Positions 15,042-23,609 of a stretch of 64,000 nt of DNA are shown here, in pieces. The position numbers and the translations under genes are program-made. Where the stretch lies: contig JACTVG010000007.1 of assembly GCA_015660965.1 (NCBI GenBank), positions 1 through 64,000 on the forward strand, read 5' to 3'. This stretch comes from Methanoregulaceae archaeon (GTDB lineage Archaea; Halobacteriota; Methanomicrobia; Methanomicrobiales; Methanospirillaceae). Every line of letters begins with the position of its first letter. Within the stretch, counting starts at the first letter, position 1. The notes under the pieces were generated by a model, which was not told the origin of the DNA, made no database searches, and saw only the letters and a program-made list of their open reading frames with translations.

Positions 15042-15659
15042 ATGGAACCGACCAAGCTATATGCTTTACCAAAACTTCCGTACGAATATAAGGCCCTAGC
15101 GCCGTATATTTCGGAAGCGCAACTGACCCTGCACCACCAAAAGCACCACCAGGCATATGTCACTGGTGCGAACGCGATTCTCGAAAAACTCGACAAAGCA
15201 CGTAAGGAAAATTCGGATCTCGACATTAAAGCCACATTGAAAGAACTCTCATTTCATATCGGTGGATATAAGCTCCACAACATGTTTTGGGAGAACCTCG
15301 CACCCGCAGGGAAAGGTGGCGGAGTACCCAAAGGTGAGCTGGCAAAGGAAATTGATGCTGAATTCGGCAAATTCGACCGGTTCAAAAAGGAGTTCACTCT
15401 GGCTGCAACCAGTGTTGAAGGTTCTGGATGGGCGGCATTGACTTATTGTACGAAAACAGAGCGACCAATTATAATGCAGGTTGAGAAGCACAATGCAAAC
15501 ATTTACCCTGGATTTAGCATTCTTATGGTTTTAGATGTCTGGGAGCATGCGTATTATCTTGATTACAAGAACGACCGGGCAAAATTCGTTGAGGCTTTCT
15601 GGAACATTGTGAATTGGGATGAGGTGAACAAACGACTTGTAATGTTATTGAAAAAATAA
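15042..15659 (+). CDS. Superoxide dismutase, Fe/Mn type
   Basis: The 205-aa enzyme converts superoxide to H2O2 and O2. The four metal ligands are visible: H31 in [12 protein letters not shown]79 in [11 protein letters not shown], and D165 and H169 in [21 protein letters not shown] is the usual second-shell region. AAGGAGG about 6 nt before the ATG is one of the best SDs in the window, consistent with high expression. It follows two redox genes, making this a small oxidative-stress neighbourhood. Iron is the likelier metal in methanogens, but sequence does not prove it. Confidence 0.95.
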   Translation: MEPTKLYALPKLPYEYKALAPYISEAQLTLHHQKHHQAYVTGANAILEKLDKARKENSDLDIKATLKELSFHIGGYKLHNMFWENLAPAGKGGGVPKGELAKEIDAEFGKFDRFKKEFTLAATSVEGSGWAALTYCTKTERPIIMQVEKHNANIYPGFSILMVLDVWEHAYYLDYKNDRAKFVEAFWNIVNWDEVNKRLVMLLKK

Positions 15660-15682
15660 TTTAAAATCCAAAAATTATCCTG

Positions 15683-15690
15683 TTTTTTTT
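15683..15690 (+). terminator. Poly-T terminator after superoxide dismutase
   Basis: A run of eight T followed by cttctgttagcattttt lies 24 nt beyond the sod stop codon, fitting intrinsic archaeal termination at T-rich tracts. Confidence 0.5.
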
Positions 15691-15769
15691 CTTCTGTTAG
15701 CATTTTTATGTTTGAATGTACGGGTTTACCCCACCCTTTTATCTCCATCCTCAACCAAAACCACCAATA

Positions 15770-16672
15770 ATGGATCAAGACCCGCATGAAGATCTCCTTG
15801 AGATAATACGATCCCATAGCCCTGACACAAAAAAACCGATGCCTATAGTACGGAAGGAGTTCTCTGCATTTTATCAAGAAGTGCAAACAGAAGTAGAAGA
15901 ACCTCCATTTTTAGAGCGGGTGATGATTGGGAATGAGGGTTTACAAGGTTTCTGGATTCGTGTGCCGGAATCGTTATCGGATTGTACTGTACTCTTTTTC
16001 CACGGCGGTGGTTTCAGTCTTGGTTCGACTGCTGATCATTTAGGGCTTTGCACAAGAATTGCGCGGGCTGCTCGAGCACGAGTCTTTTCTGTAGATTACC
16101 GATTGGCTCCAGAGAATCTCTTCCCTGCTGCAGCTGAAGATGCGGTCGCAGCTTATCAATGGCTTATCTCTCACGGATACCCCTCACATCGGATCGTGCC
16201 GGTCGGTATTTCCACAGGTGGAACGCTGGTAATCGATCTTCTCCTGTTAGCACGGGAACGTATGATGCTGCTTCCGCCAGCAGCGGTTTGTATCTCCCCT
16301 GCCGTGGATATGATGTTTGGAGGTAAATCGGTGGAGAAAAATCGAGACTATGACTGGATTAGCTCTGCTCGACTCGACTCGATTCGTACGACATACCTTG
16401 GGGGGCACAATCCAAATGACCCGCTCGCATCGCCTATTCATGCAGACCTTCGCAGGTTTCCTCGTCTCTATATCCAAGCAGGGACGCACGAACTCTTGTT
16501 TGATGGAATATTAGATTTCGTGAAAAAGGCAAGATGGGCGGGTGTTCCAGTTCAGTTTGAAATATGGCAAGATATGTTCCACTGCTGGCAAGTATTTGCT
16601 GACCATGTGCCCGAAGGTCTAGAAGCGATTGATCATATCGGTAAATTTGTGCAAGACGTGCTTAGCCGGTAA
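15770..16672 (+). CDS. Alpha/beta hydrolase (hormone-sensitive-lipase-like esterase)
   Basis: Starting at ATG 15770 (MDQDPHEDLLEIIRSH) the product is 300 aa; an upstream in-frame ATG at 15716 adds 18 Pro-rich residues and is less likely. The fold is clear: oxyanion motif FFHGGGFSLGS, nucleophile elbow GISTGG (Ser), Asp near QAGTHELLFDG and His in WQDMFHCWQVF. These are features of the HSL/Est family that cleaves short acyl esters. No signal peptide is seen, so it is cytoplasmic. It appears monocistronic, after the sod terminator. Confidence 0.82.
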   Translation: MDQDPHEDLLEIIRSHSPDTKKPMPIVRKEFSAFYQEVQTEVEEPPFLERVMIGNEGLQGFWIRVPESLSDCTVLFFHGGGFSLGSTADHLGLCTRIARAARARVFSVDYRLAPENLFPAAAEDAVAAYQWLISHGYPSHRIVPVGISTGGTLVIDLLLLARERMMLLPPAAVCISPAVDMMFGGKSVEKNRDYDWISSARLDSIRTTYLGGHNPNDPLASPIHADLRRFPRLYIQAGTHELLFDGILDFVKKARWAGVPVQFEIWQDMFHCWQVFADHVPEGLEAIDHIGKFVQDVLSR

Positions 16673-16856
16673 ACTGCCAGATATCTCTTAAATTGACCAA
16701 TATTATTTTAAAACGGGAGAAATATTCCGTCACTGAATTATTGTCTCATTCTCAAACATTATTTACCAAAAACACTTATCGATTTGCAGTGTGACATCAG
16801 AGAATTTCGGATTTTGCGCACAAATATTTGACCAATCGCAGTTATAGTATACCGGC

Positions 16857-17720
16857 ATGAGTGATGCGCATATCCTTATCGGGAGTGTTACCCTAGAAAA
16901 TTTTATCATTTTTATTCTCGCGTGTCTTGTTGTTATCTTCTCGGCATACATCAGTTACAAAATAGTAAAAATAATCCTTCTGCATTACACTTCTGATTCA
17001 GTTGCTCGTTGGGCAGCTCGCTTTGCTGGATATCTCGTTGTTGGGCTGGGATTATATGGTATCGATCTTGCATTTCTTGGTCTCGATATTAACGCCACCA
17101 TTGCATCGCTAGGTATAATCAGTATTGCTCTTGCGTTTGCATCCCAACAGATTGTATCTAATCTGCTCGCGGGGTTCTTGATCACGATTAACAGAACGAT
17201 AAGGCTGGATGATTGGGTGGAGTTGGGTGGGGATCCAACTACTGGTATTTCCCGAGTAAAAGATTTGACGTTTACCCGTTCGGTTCTCAAAGATCGGGAC
17301 GGAAGGGTGTACCTCGTGCCCAACGCCACTCTTCTTTCTTCCAAAATCGTTAACTATTCGAAATCCGGGTTTATCGAGATTCCTGTTATGATTACACTAC
17401 CATTCAAAATCCCCTTTGATGAAGCACGTACTGTTATCCTATCGGTGTTAAATTCACATCCAGATATTTTACCAAATGGTAAACCGGCAGATCACTCCGT
17501 TCGATCTGGCATAGCCTCATCTTTCTTCTTTCAAGGATATACTGGACGAAAAGCAAAACCAGATCAGCTCGTGTCGCGGGTACTATTTACCGGGATCACT
17601 GCCCAAGGAAATACAATTAGTATCCGATTTTGGATCTCTAATATAACCCGAAGAGAGGAGATTACTTCAGAAGTACTTTCTGATATCTCAAAACGATTGA
17701 ATATACCAGAAAAAATGTGA
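16857..17720 (+). CDS. Small-conductance mechanosensitive channel (MscS family)
   Basis: A 287-aa membrane protein with about three TM helices (FIIFILACLVVIFSAYISYKI, FAGYLVVGLGLYGIDLAFL, then the pore-lining helix IASLGIISIALAFASQQIVSNLLAGFLI). The MscS beta domain follows (RLDDWVELGGDPTTGISRVKDLTFTRSVLKDRDGRVYLVPNATLLSSKIVNYSKS). It opens on membrane tension during osmotic downshift. The gene downstream starts 33 bp later in the same direction. Confidence 0.9.
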   Translation: MSDAHILIGSVTLENFIIFILACLVVIFSAYISYKIVKIILLHYTSDSVARWAARFAGYLVVGLGLYGIDLAFLGLDINATIASLGIISIALAFASQQIVSNLLAGFLITINRTIRLDDWVELGGDPTTGISRVKDLTFTRSVLKDRDGRVYLVPNATLLSSKIVNYSKSGFIEIPVMITLPFKIPFDEARTVILSVLNSHPDILPNGKPADHSVRSGIASSFFFQGYTGRKAKPDQLVSRVLFTGITAQGNTISIRFWISNITRREEITSEVLSDISKRLNIPEKM

Positions 17721-17753
17721 GTCAATAAACAGGATTTACATGAATTCTAAAAT

Positions 17754-18179
17754 ATGGTAAAAACTCATATGACGACGGATGCTTATAGTGCATTAATTGG
17801 AACAACACCGGCAGAAAAACTTGCCTCGCAAGATATAATTCCAGGAAAGAGTGTCAATATTAACGACTTAGCTTCAGTGGCGTTACGGTTTGATATCGCG
17901 GTATATTTGTTCTTTGAAAACGACTTAGTGCGAAACCAACCGCTTGAGGTGGTAATACATAAGTACAAGGATATACCAGAATTTGAGCGTCCCTATGTTC
18001 GTGTTGAGGCATTCCTAAGATTCGTCAAGGATAATGATCCATCATTTGAAACTGTGATGCGAGAACGCCCAATTATGGTTGAAATCGTGAAGATTGATGA
18101 AATAGATGCTGATCCTAAAATACCCCCCTTGGTCTATGTTACAGCACTCATGCCATTTTCAGATGAATTAAACCTATGA
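17754..18179 (+). CDS. Hypothetical protein, 141 aa
   Basis: A soluble, acidic protein with no recognised family; an alternative start is M6. The C-terminal half (VRVEAFLRFVKDNDPSFETVMRERPIMVEIVKID) looks alpha/beta. It sits between mscS and the HMCES gene, all on the plus strand with gaps of 33 and 14 bp, so it may be co-transcribed. I cannot assign a function. Confidence 0.6.
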   Translation: MVKTHMTTDAYSALIGTTPAEKLASQDIIPGKSVNINDLASVALRFDIAVYLFFENDLVRNQPLEVVIHKYKDIPEFERPYVRVEAFLRFVKDNDPSFETVMRERPIMVEIVKIDEIDADPKIPPLVYVTALMPFSDELNL

Positions 18180-18193
18180 TTGGCTGATCACAT

Positions 18194-18862
18194 ATGTGTG
18201 GACGGTATTCGCTCCTTTGTATAGATGATCTCGGAAAACGTTTTCGTGTTACAAACCCCGTAATTGGATTTCGGTCTCATTTCAATATTGCACCTACATC
18301 AGAGCAACCTGTTATTGTTAATGACAATGGGAATACTATTGTTCGGATGCGTTGGGGACTTATTCCTTCGTGGGCGAAGGATTCAACGATTGGACAGAGA
18401 TTAATTAATGCACGGGCAGAAACAATCGTAGAAAAACCAGCATTTCAGTCGCTTGTAAAGAACCATCGTTGTCTTGTTCCCGCAAGTGGTTTTTTTGAAT
18501 GGAAAAAGGAAGGCGTTCACAAGATACCATATTATATTAGATTAATAGGAGAATCCCAATTTTCTTTTGCTGGACTTTTTGATTCATGGAAGGCTCCTGA
18601 TAATACCATTATTCGATCCTATACCATCATCACCACCCAACCTAATGAGCTAGTTGCACGGGTGCACAACAGGATGCCAGTGATACTTCTCAAAGAATAT
18701 GAGGATCGTTGGGTTACACCAATCCCTCTCAATCCTTCTGATCTCTCTGCACTCCTTGTTCCATATCCCAATAATGCAATGGAAATGTATCCTGTATCAG
18801 ACCGAGTGAATGCTCCATCGAATGATACTCCGGATGTGATTGAACCAGTGGAGCGTTTATAA
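18194..18862 (+). CDS. HMCES/YedK-type abasic-site DNA crosslinking protein (SRAP domain)
   Basis: The 222-aa protein begins MCGRYS, so Cys2 becomes the N-terminal residue that forms a thiazolidine with abasic sites in single-stranded DNA. Other SRAP residues are present: the Asn in FNIAPT, MRWGLIPSWA, INARAET, CLVPASGFFEW (catalytic Glu), and ARVHNRMPVIL (His). HMCES/YedK shields abasic sites at forks. Endonuclease IV and OGG in this window act in related base-damage repair, but they are not in the same operon. Confidence 0.93.
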   Translation: MCGRYSLLCIDDLGKRFRVTNPVIGFRSHFNIAPTSEQPVIVNDNGNTIVRMRWGLIPSWAKDSTIGQRLINARAETIVEKPAFQSLVKNHRCLVPASGFFEWKKEGVHKIPYYIRLIGESQFSFAGLFDSWKAPDNTIIRSYTIITTQPNELVARVHNRMPVILLKEYEDRWVTPIPLNPSDLSALLVPYPNNAMEMYPVSDRVNAPSNDTPDVIEPVERL

Positions 18863-18925
18863 TCAAATAACTGATAAAATTAAAAAACATTGAGGATGAC
18901 GGGCGGTTCCAGCATTCTCCTTTGC

Positions 18926-20758
18926 TTATCTCCCACCGGCACCGCCGCCTCCAAAGCCTCCGCCACCGCCAAACCCACCGCCGCCAAAACCGCCGCCTCC
19001 AAAGCCTCCGCCACCGCCACGACTCGGCGGCATAAAGCTGATGAGCGGGATAAATGCATAGCTCATAGCGACAGCCCCCAATGGGACCCCGGTGTCTGCG
19101 ATGTGAATATTGAGCACTTTCATTGCCCGTTCCACGTTTTTACCGACGCCCAGCGCCGTGCCATACACCAGCCAGTCTCCCCACATGGAGAGATCGGCAG
19201 GCGCGTATTTCTGTATCATGGCCAGATCAGAAAGGAAGTGGGTAAATGAGTCCCATTCGAGTTTTTCCTTGTAGTGATCATCTTTCCAGTGGCCGAACAG
19301 GGTGGAGGGGGTTACAAGCGCAAGGATTACCTGAACAACGACAATACCCCAGAGCACAACTGCCGGGTAAAGGATGGAGGACTGCATAGACGCCACAACG
19401 GCAATGATGATGGTGATCCCGCATGCGACGATGCTGGTCAGAAGAAGCGGGATGATGTGATCCTTTCCGTCAACGATATACTGCACGGGAAGGGATGCAT
19501 CAGCACGGCGTGTAATATCGGTGAGCATCCGCTGGAATCTCAACGCCTTTTCTTCTGCAGCATACTGTGTCTGTGCATTTCGTGCCAGTTCTCCGATTTT
19601 GGCGGTATCCAATACACCGTTCTCGGAGAGCTGTTGAATAAAGGCAACAACCCGCCGTTCGTAGGGGTCAGCGGTCGCGGACGAGAGCAACCGGATCTCA
19701 ATGCCTTTTCCCCCATCTTTTTCAGTCATCGTGATGATCTTTCGCCGGTGTAGATCGAGCAGGGTTGCATAAAACCCGTCCTCGTCAAATTCCAGTGCAT
19801 CATCCTTAAAAAGCAGATTCACCTGCCATGGTTTGAGTGCCAAATTCGGTATGGTGCTGAGATAGGCAGGGATGGTAAATCCTTTTTCCCGTCCATACCG
19901 GTTGTAGATGATAATAAATAGGAACGGTACCAGAATTACCGCTGCTTTTCCGAGGTAATTGAGGAACCACGCACCCCAGTACGGTAGATCGTACCAGAAG
20001 CTTCCCGAAGCGGTTTTTCCCGAAAGATCCGTTACTTCGTTCCTGAAGGCTGGGATCTGGCTAAGACCTCCAGATGTTGTCAGGATTTCCACCGCGATAT
20101 TCTCATCCGCTGCGGCGTTCCCGGTGAGAACATAGGTATCACCGGTTATTTTCGTGGTCAAGGTCGGGGGATATGCATATACATGCACAATATGATCAGC
20201 GGGGACAGTGATTTTTACCGAATGATACGGTATATGGCTCCTGCCAGCCAGCTTGAGATTCAGGTGATCATCTATCGAATCATATTCAACTGGCGGATGG
20301 ACCACGTATGTGTATCCAACCGTGTACGTTCCCGCTGCAAAGTAATCCGGTTTGTAGATCCCGACTTCATTGGTTTTAGCGAGTTTATTAATCTGGAATT
20401 TTAAGGATTCGGCGGACTTGGAATCCGTCATGGACACATTTCCCTGAGCGTCCTTGGCATAGCCAACCGTGCCAACCGGTGATTCGATCGAGACCAGTTG
20501 TATGGAGGAACTGTTAATGCTATTAAACACTAGCGGCGCTTCCCAGCTCCGGTAGAGCATCCGGTACTCTCCAGATACCCCTACGTTATAGATATATTGT
20601 TCATGGAACGTACCGTTCTGGTAAAGTGTCGCCTCATAGGAACCGATCACCAGATCGCCCTCAAATAGTGGCGGGACTGTTACGACAAGAATAAGCCCGA
20701 TGATGCCGATGACCAACGCGGCGATGACGAGAACGGCCAGCTGTTTTGTTTCGCCCAT
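18926..20758 (-). CDS. DUF2207 membrane protein with glycine-rich tail
   Basis: A 610-aa protein: an N-terminal membrane segment (LAVLVIAALVIGIIGLILVV), an extracytoplasmic beta-rich DUF2207 domain (about 30-260), a TM near 275 (WFLNYLGKAAVILVPFLFIIIY), a cytoplasmic region, and TMs near 430-480. It ends in a long Gly/Phe repeat (GGGGGFGGGGFGGGG type) with terminal GGR. This is the YciQ-like family usually found next to LemA, as here: the LemA gene lies 11 bp upstream on the same strand. The function of the pair is unknown. The tail is low-complexity and may mediate assembly. Confidence 0.88.
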   Translation of the reverse strand: MGETKQLAVLVIAALVIGIIGLILVVTVPPLFEGDLVIGSYEATLYQNGTFHEQYIYNVGVSGEYRMLYRSWEAPLVFNSINSSSIQLVSIESPVGTVGYAKDAQGNVSMTDSKSAESLKFQINKLAKTNEVGIYKPDYFAAGTYTVGYTYVVHPPVEYDSIDDHLNLKLAGRSHIPYHSVKITVPADHIVHVYAYPPTLTTKITGDTYVLTGNAAADENIAVEILTTSGGLSQIPAFRNEVTDLSGKTASGSFWYDLPYWGAWFLNYLGKAAVILVPFLFIIIYNRYGREKGFTIPAYLSTIPNLALKPWQVNLLFKDDALEFDEDGFYATLLDLHRRKIITMTEKDGGKGIEIRLLSSATADPYERRVVAFIQQLSENGVLDTAKIGELARNAQTQYAAEEKALRFQRMLTDITRRADASLPVQYIVDGKDHIIPLLLTSIVACGITIIIAVVASMQSSILYPAVVLWGIVVVQVILALVTPSTLFGHWKDDHYKEKLEWDSFTHFLSDLAMIQKYAPADLSMWGDWLVYGTALGVGKNVERAMKVLNIHIADTGVPLGAVAMSYAFIPLISFMPPSRGGGGGFGGGGFGGGGFGGGGGFGGGGAGGR

Positions 20759-20769
20759 GGTACTACCCT

Positions 20770-21339
20770 TCAGAAATCAATTTTCGGGGGGGTTGCAATC
20801 GCTTCCTCAAACTGTAGGTACTCGAGTTTTAAAAGACCGGTTAGCTGCCCAATAAACTTCGATGGGATGGTATCCATCATAATATTGAATTCCTGCGAGA
20901 TGTTGTTGTAGGTGTAGCGCTGGCGTGCAATCTCCTCCTCAATACTTTTTATAGAATCCATAAGCGAGGTTACTGTGGCCGATGTCTTGAGGTTGGGATA
21001 GTTTTCCGCCACTGCAAACAGGCGCCCGAGAAGGGAGCGTGACTCCGCTTCGACCTTATTGAGATCCCCGGGTCCTGCAGTCGCAACTGCAGCCCGCATT
21101 GCCGTCACTTTTTCAAACGTCTCTTTTTCAAACTTCGCATAGCTCTTTACCGCCCCGAGGAGCTGATCAATCATGTCCAGTCGTTTTTTCATGGCGACGC
21201 GGATCTGCCCCAGCGTCGCTTCAGATGAATTCTTCAGGGAGTAGAACCGGTTGTAAATACCTATGGCCCTGAAAATGAGAATGACAATGACCAGGATAGT
21301 AATGCCCGGTACAAGCCATCCAAGAATATCCTCAAACAT
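20770..21339 (-). CDS. LemA family protein
   Basis: I use the ATG at 21339 (MFEDILGWLVPGITIL), 4 nt after GGGAG, rather than the more upstream ATG at 21387. The 189-aa product has one N-terminal TM (GWLVPGITILVIVILIFRAIGIY) and the LemA helical bundle: FYSLKNSSEATLGQIRVAMKKRLDMIDQLLGAVKSYAKFEKETFE, AENYPNLKTS, QRYTYNNISQEFNIMMDTIPSK. It forms an operon with the DUF2207 gene. The family's function is unresolved; an envelope role is inferred from topology. Confidence 0.92.
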   Translation of the reverse strand: MFEDILGWLVPGITILVIVILIFRAIGIYNRFYSLKNSSEATLGQIRVAMKKRLDMIDQLLGAVKSYAKFEKETFEKVTAMRAAVATAGPGDLNKVEAESRSLLGRLFAVAENYPNLKTSATVTSLMDSIKSIEEEIARQRYTYNNISQEFNIMMDTIPSKFIGQLTGLLKLEYLQFEEAIATPPKIDF

Positions 21340-21540
21340 AGTTCTCCCTGTACAGATGATCGCACCACTACATAAGACATGATGCATCTAAAAGAGGGGG
21401 GGGAAACCGATGAAAAATGCAGAGAAAAAACCGGGGATATACAATTGGGAAGATTTCATTTAACACAGCCTGGTAGCACAACCGTTAACAATCAGATCAA
21501 AAATCCTAAAAATTTGGAAAATTAAAAAAATGCTAAGATC

Positions 21541-22041
21541 TTAAGGAAGCGAAATAATTTCAGCCCGACGATTTTCGGTATTCACGATGGCAATCGTACT
21601 CTTACCCGTAAGATATCCATACACCTCTCCAGGATTGACTATAAGCATTTTACCATTCGTGCGTATATCCGCTTGGTGGGTATGACCATATACAAGAAGA
21701 TCGAATCCACCGCTTAACATAAGGGTGTTTAGCAGTTCAAGATCGGAACCGTGGATAAGCCCTACTGATGTCTTGCCTGCGGTTAAACGTGTAAATGTGC
21801 CTTGGAAGGAAAGATGCGGGTACTCAGCACACTTTTTTTCAAGAAGTACGCGATCTCCGTCATTGTTACCAAATACCCCCACCATTTTTGTGTTGAGATC
21901 TTTAAGCACACCAATCATAAATGGAGAGATAATGTCCCCGGCATGAAGCACGAGTTCCACATTTTCTGTATTAAATCGTGACACCGCTTCCCGTGTCCGT
22001 GACAGATTGTCATGGGAATCTGACATAATCCCAATGAGCAT
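21541..22041 (-). CDS. Metallophosphoesterase (YfcE/MJ0936 phosphodiesterase family)
   Basis: Start at ATG 22041 (MLIGIMSDSHDNLSR), preceded by GGTGG 5 nt upstream; a longer frame back to 22134 would add an unlikely extension. The 166-aa protein has the calcineurin-like metal motifs D-x-H (SDSHDN), GD (LHAGDI), GNND (VGVFGNNDGD), LIHGSD and YGHTH. MJ0936-type enzymes hydrolyse phosphodiesters with Mn/Ni; the natural substrate is unknown. It diverges from the Mth938-like gene across about 110 bp. Confidence 0.9.
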   Translation of the reverse strand: MLIGIMSDSHDNLSRTREAVSRFNTENVELVLHAGDIISPFMIGVLKDLNTKMVGVFGNNDGDRVLLEKKCAEYPHLSFQGTFTRLTAGKTSVGLIHGSDLELLNTLMLSGGFDLLVYGHTHQADIRTNGKMLIVNPGEVYGYLTGKSTIAIVNTENRRAEIISLP

Positions 22042-22153
22042 TAAAACCACCAAGGTTGCATCATCATAAACACTGATAAGGATTTCTTTGTTCTGCAAAG
22101 TATTTCGCGAAATGTTCATTATCCTGTATTGCAATCATTGCGTAGGTCGATAT

Positions 22154-22501
22154 ATGAAAACCGGGTTTGGCTGGATCGAGGTGGGGGGAGTACGCTATGA
22201 CCACGACATTATCATTCACACTGATCATAAGATCACCAAACGCAAGAAAAAGTTATCCAAGGATCAAAAGGGACAGTACGGACACACCCCACTTACAAAT
22301 GCTGAGCTTGAATTTCTTTCTGATGAGAGACCAAAGGTAGTTTTTATTGGAACGGGACAGTATGGGGATCTTCCAATAACACCGGAAGCAGCTAAAACTC
22401 TTCAAAAATATTCGCCTGTAATCATGAAAACAACGGAGATTCTATCTTTAATCGAGAAAGAAGAAAGGATATTTACAGCATTACTTCACGTGACATGTTA
22501 A
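22154..22501 (+). CDS. Mth938-like domain protein (MTH938/NDUFAF3 family)
   Basis: Start at ATG 22154 (MKTGFGWIEVGGVRYDHDIIIHTD), giving 115 aa, the usual size for this single-domain fold. The diagnostic parts are FGWIEVGGVRY, VVFIGTGQYGDLPITPEAAKTL and an alternation toward VIMKTTEIL. The family binds no known cofactor and its archaeal role is not defined. The human homologue assists complex I assembly. The earlier ATG at 22088 overlaps the promoter region of the divergent gene. Confidence 0.8.
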   Translation: MKTGFGWIEVGGVRYDHDIIIHTDHKITKRKKKLSKDQKGQYGHTPLTNAELEFLSDERPKVVFIGTGQYGDLPITPEAAKTLQKYSPVIMKTTEILSLIEKEERIFTALLHVTC

Positions 22502-22636
22502 CGGTATTGATTTCGCAACAGATGCAAAAAAATAAATTGTAAATATTTTTGGTAATTTGAACTAGATCGCAATTCCATAATATCAAAGATGCACTTACAA
22601 TAATTTGATATTCATGTTCAGAAGGAGTTTCCTAAA

Positions 22637-23476
22637 ATGGTAAGGGTTGGAGTCCATGTTTCAATCGCTGGTTCACTCGATCAAGCAGTAGACCGTGCTC
22701 AAGAGACTGGGTGTGACGTATTTCAGATGTTCTCACGCAACCCAAGAGGCTGGATGTTCAAGCCTTTACGAAGTGAAGATTGCATTGAATTTACTAAAAA
22801 AATCAAAACAACGGGTCTATTTCCGGTTGACCACATGCCATATCTGCCCAACCTTGCATCCCCAAAAGAGGAGGTTTATGAGAAGTCAATCGCCACACTC
22901 ACAACCGAACTGAACCGCTGTAGGGAACTTCGTATACCTTATCTTGTCACACATCTCGGGCATCATTTGGGTGATGGGATCGCTGGCGGGAGAAAACGGG
23001 TGATTGCGGCAATTAACCAATCACTCTCATCGTCAAATAGTGATGCGATGTTGCTCTTAGAGAACACTGCCGGGGAGGAGAATAGTGTTGGTAGCACCTT
23101 TGAACATATCCGTTCAATCATGGATGGGATTACAGACTTAGCACGGATTGGTCTTTGTTTTGATACTTGTCATGCCTTTGCCGCCGGCTACGAGCTGCGT
23201 ACTGATGAGGGTATTAAAAATACATTACAACAATTTGATGAGATTATCGGGATGAAACATCTAAAAGTCATTCATCTGAATGATTCAAAAGGCGATCTAG
23301 GTAGCGGTCTCGACCGTCATGAGCATATCGGTCTGGGAACAATTGGTGAAAAGGGATTCCGTAGCATTCTTCATCAGTCTGTATTTCGCGATTTACCATT
23401 TATCTGCGAAACCCCTGTTGACGCTCGAAGAGACGATGAAGGCAATCTAAAAAAGGTTCGGGAGCTCGCGAAATAA
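22637..23476 (+). CDS. nfo: Deoxyribonuclease IV (AP endonuclease, Nfo)
   Basis: The 279-aa TIM-barrel enzyme cuts the backbone 5' to abasic sites in base excision repair. Metal ligands are spread over VGVHVSIAGSLD, YLVTHLGHHLG, LLLENTAGEENSVG, GLCFDTCHAFAAGY, VIHLNDSKGDLGSGLDRHEHIGLGTIG and FICETPV. GAAGGAG lies upstream of the ATG. With the OGG glycosylase at 34050 and HMCES at 18194 it makes up a base-damage repair set, though scattered. Confidence 0.95.
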   Translation: MVRVGVHVSIAGSLDQAVDRAQETGCDVFQMFSRNPRGWMFKPLRSEDCIEFTKKIKTTGLFPVDHMPYLPNLASPKEEVYEKSIATLTTELNRCRELRIPYLVTHLGHHLGDGIAGGRKRVIAAINQSLSSSNSDAMLLLENTAGEENSVGSTFEHIRSIMDGITDLARIGLCFDTCHAFAAGYELRTDEGIKNTLQQFDEIIGMKHLKVIHLNDSKGDLGSGLDRHEHIGLGTIGEKGFRSILHQSVFRDLPFICETPVDARRDDEGNLKKVRELAK

Positions 23477-23609
23477 TTTACTTAAAAAACAGAGGTTTCG
23501 TTTTGATACTTTTATCTGTAAGGCGTACATTTATTGGTTCTTTATCAGATATTTATTCAAATAATCTCCCGATGACTGCCGAAATTCTTTGGTTAAAGGT
23601 ACAAAATGC

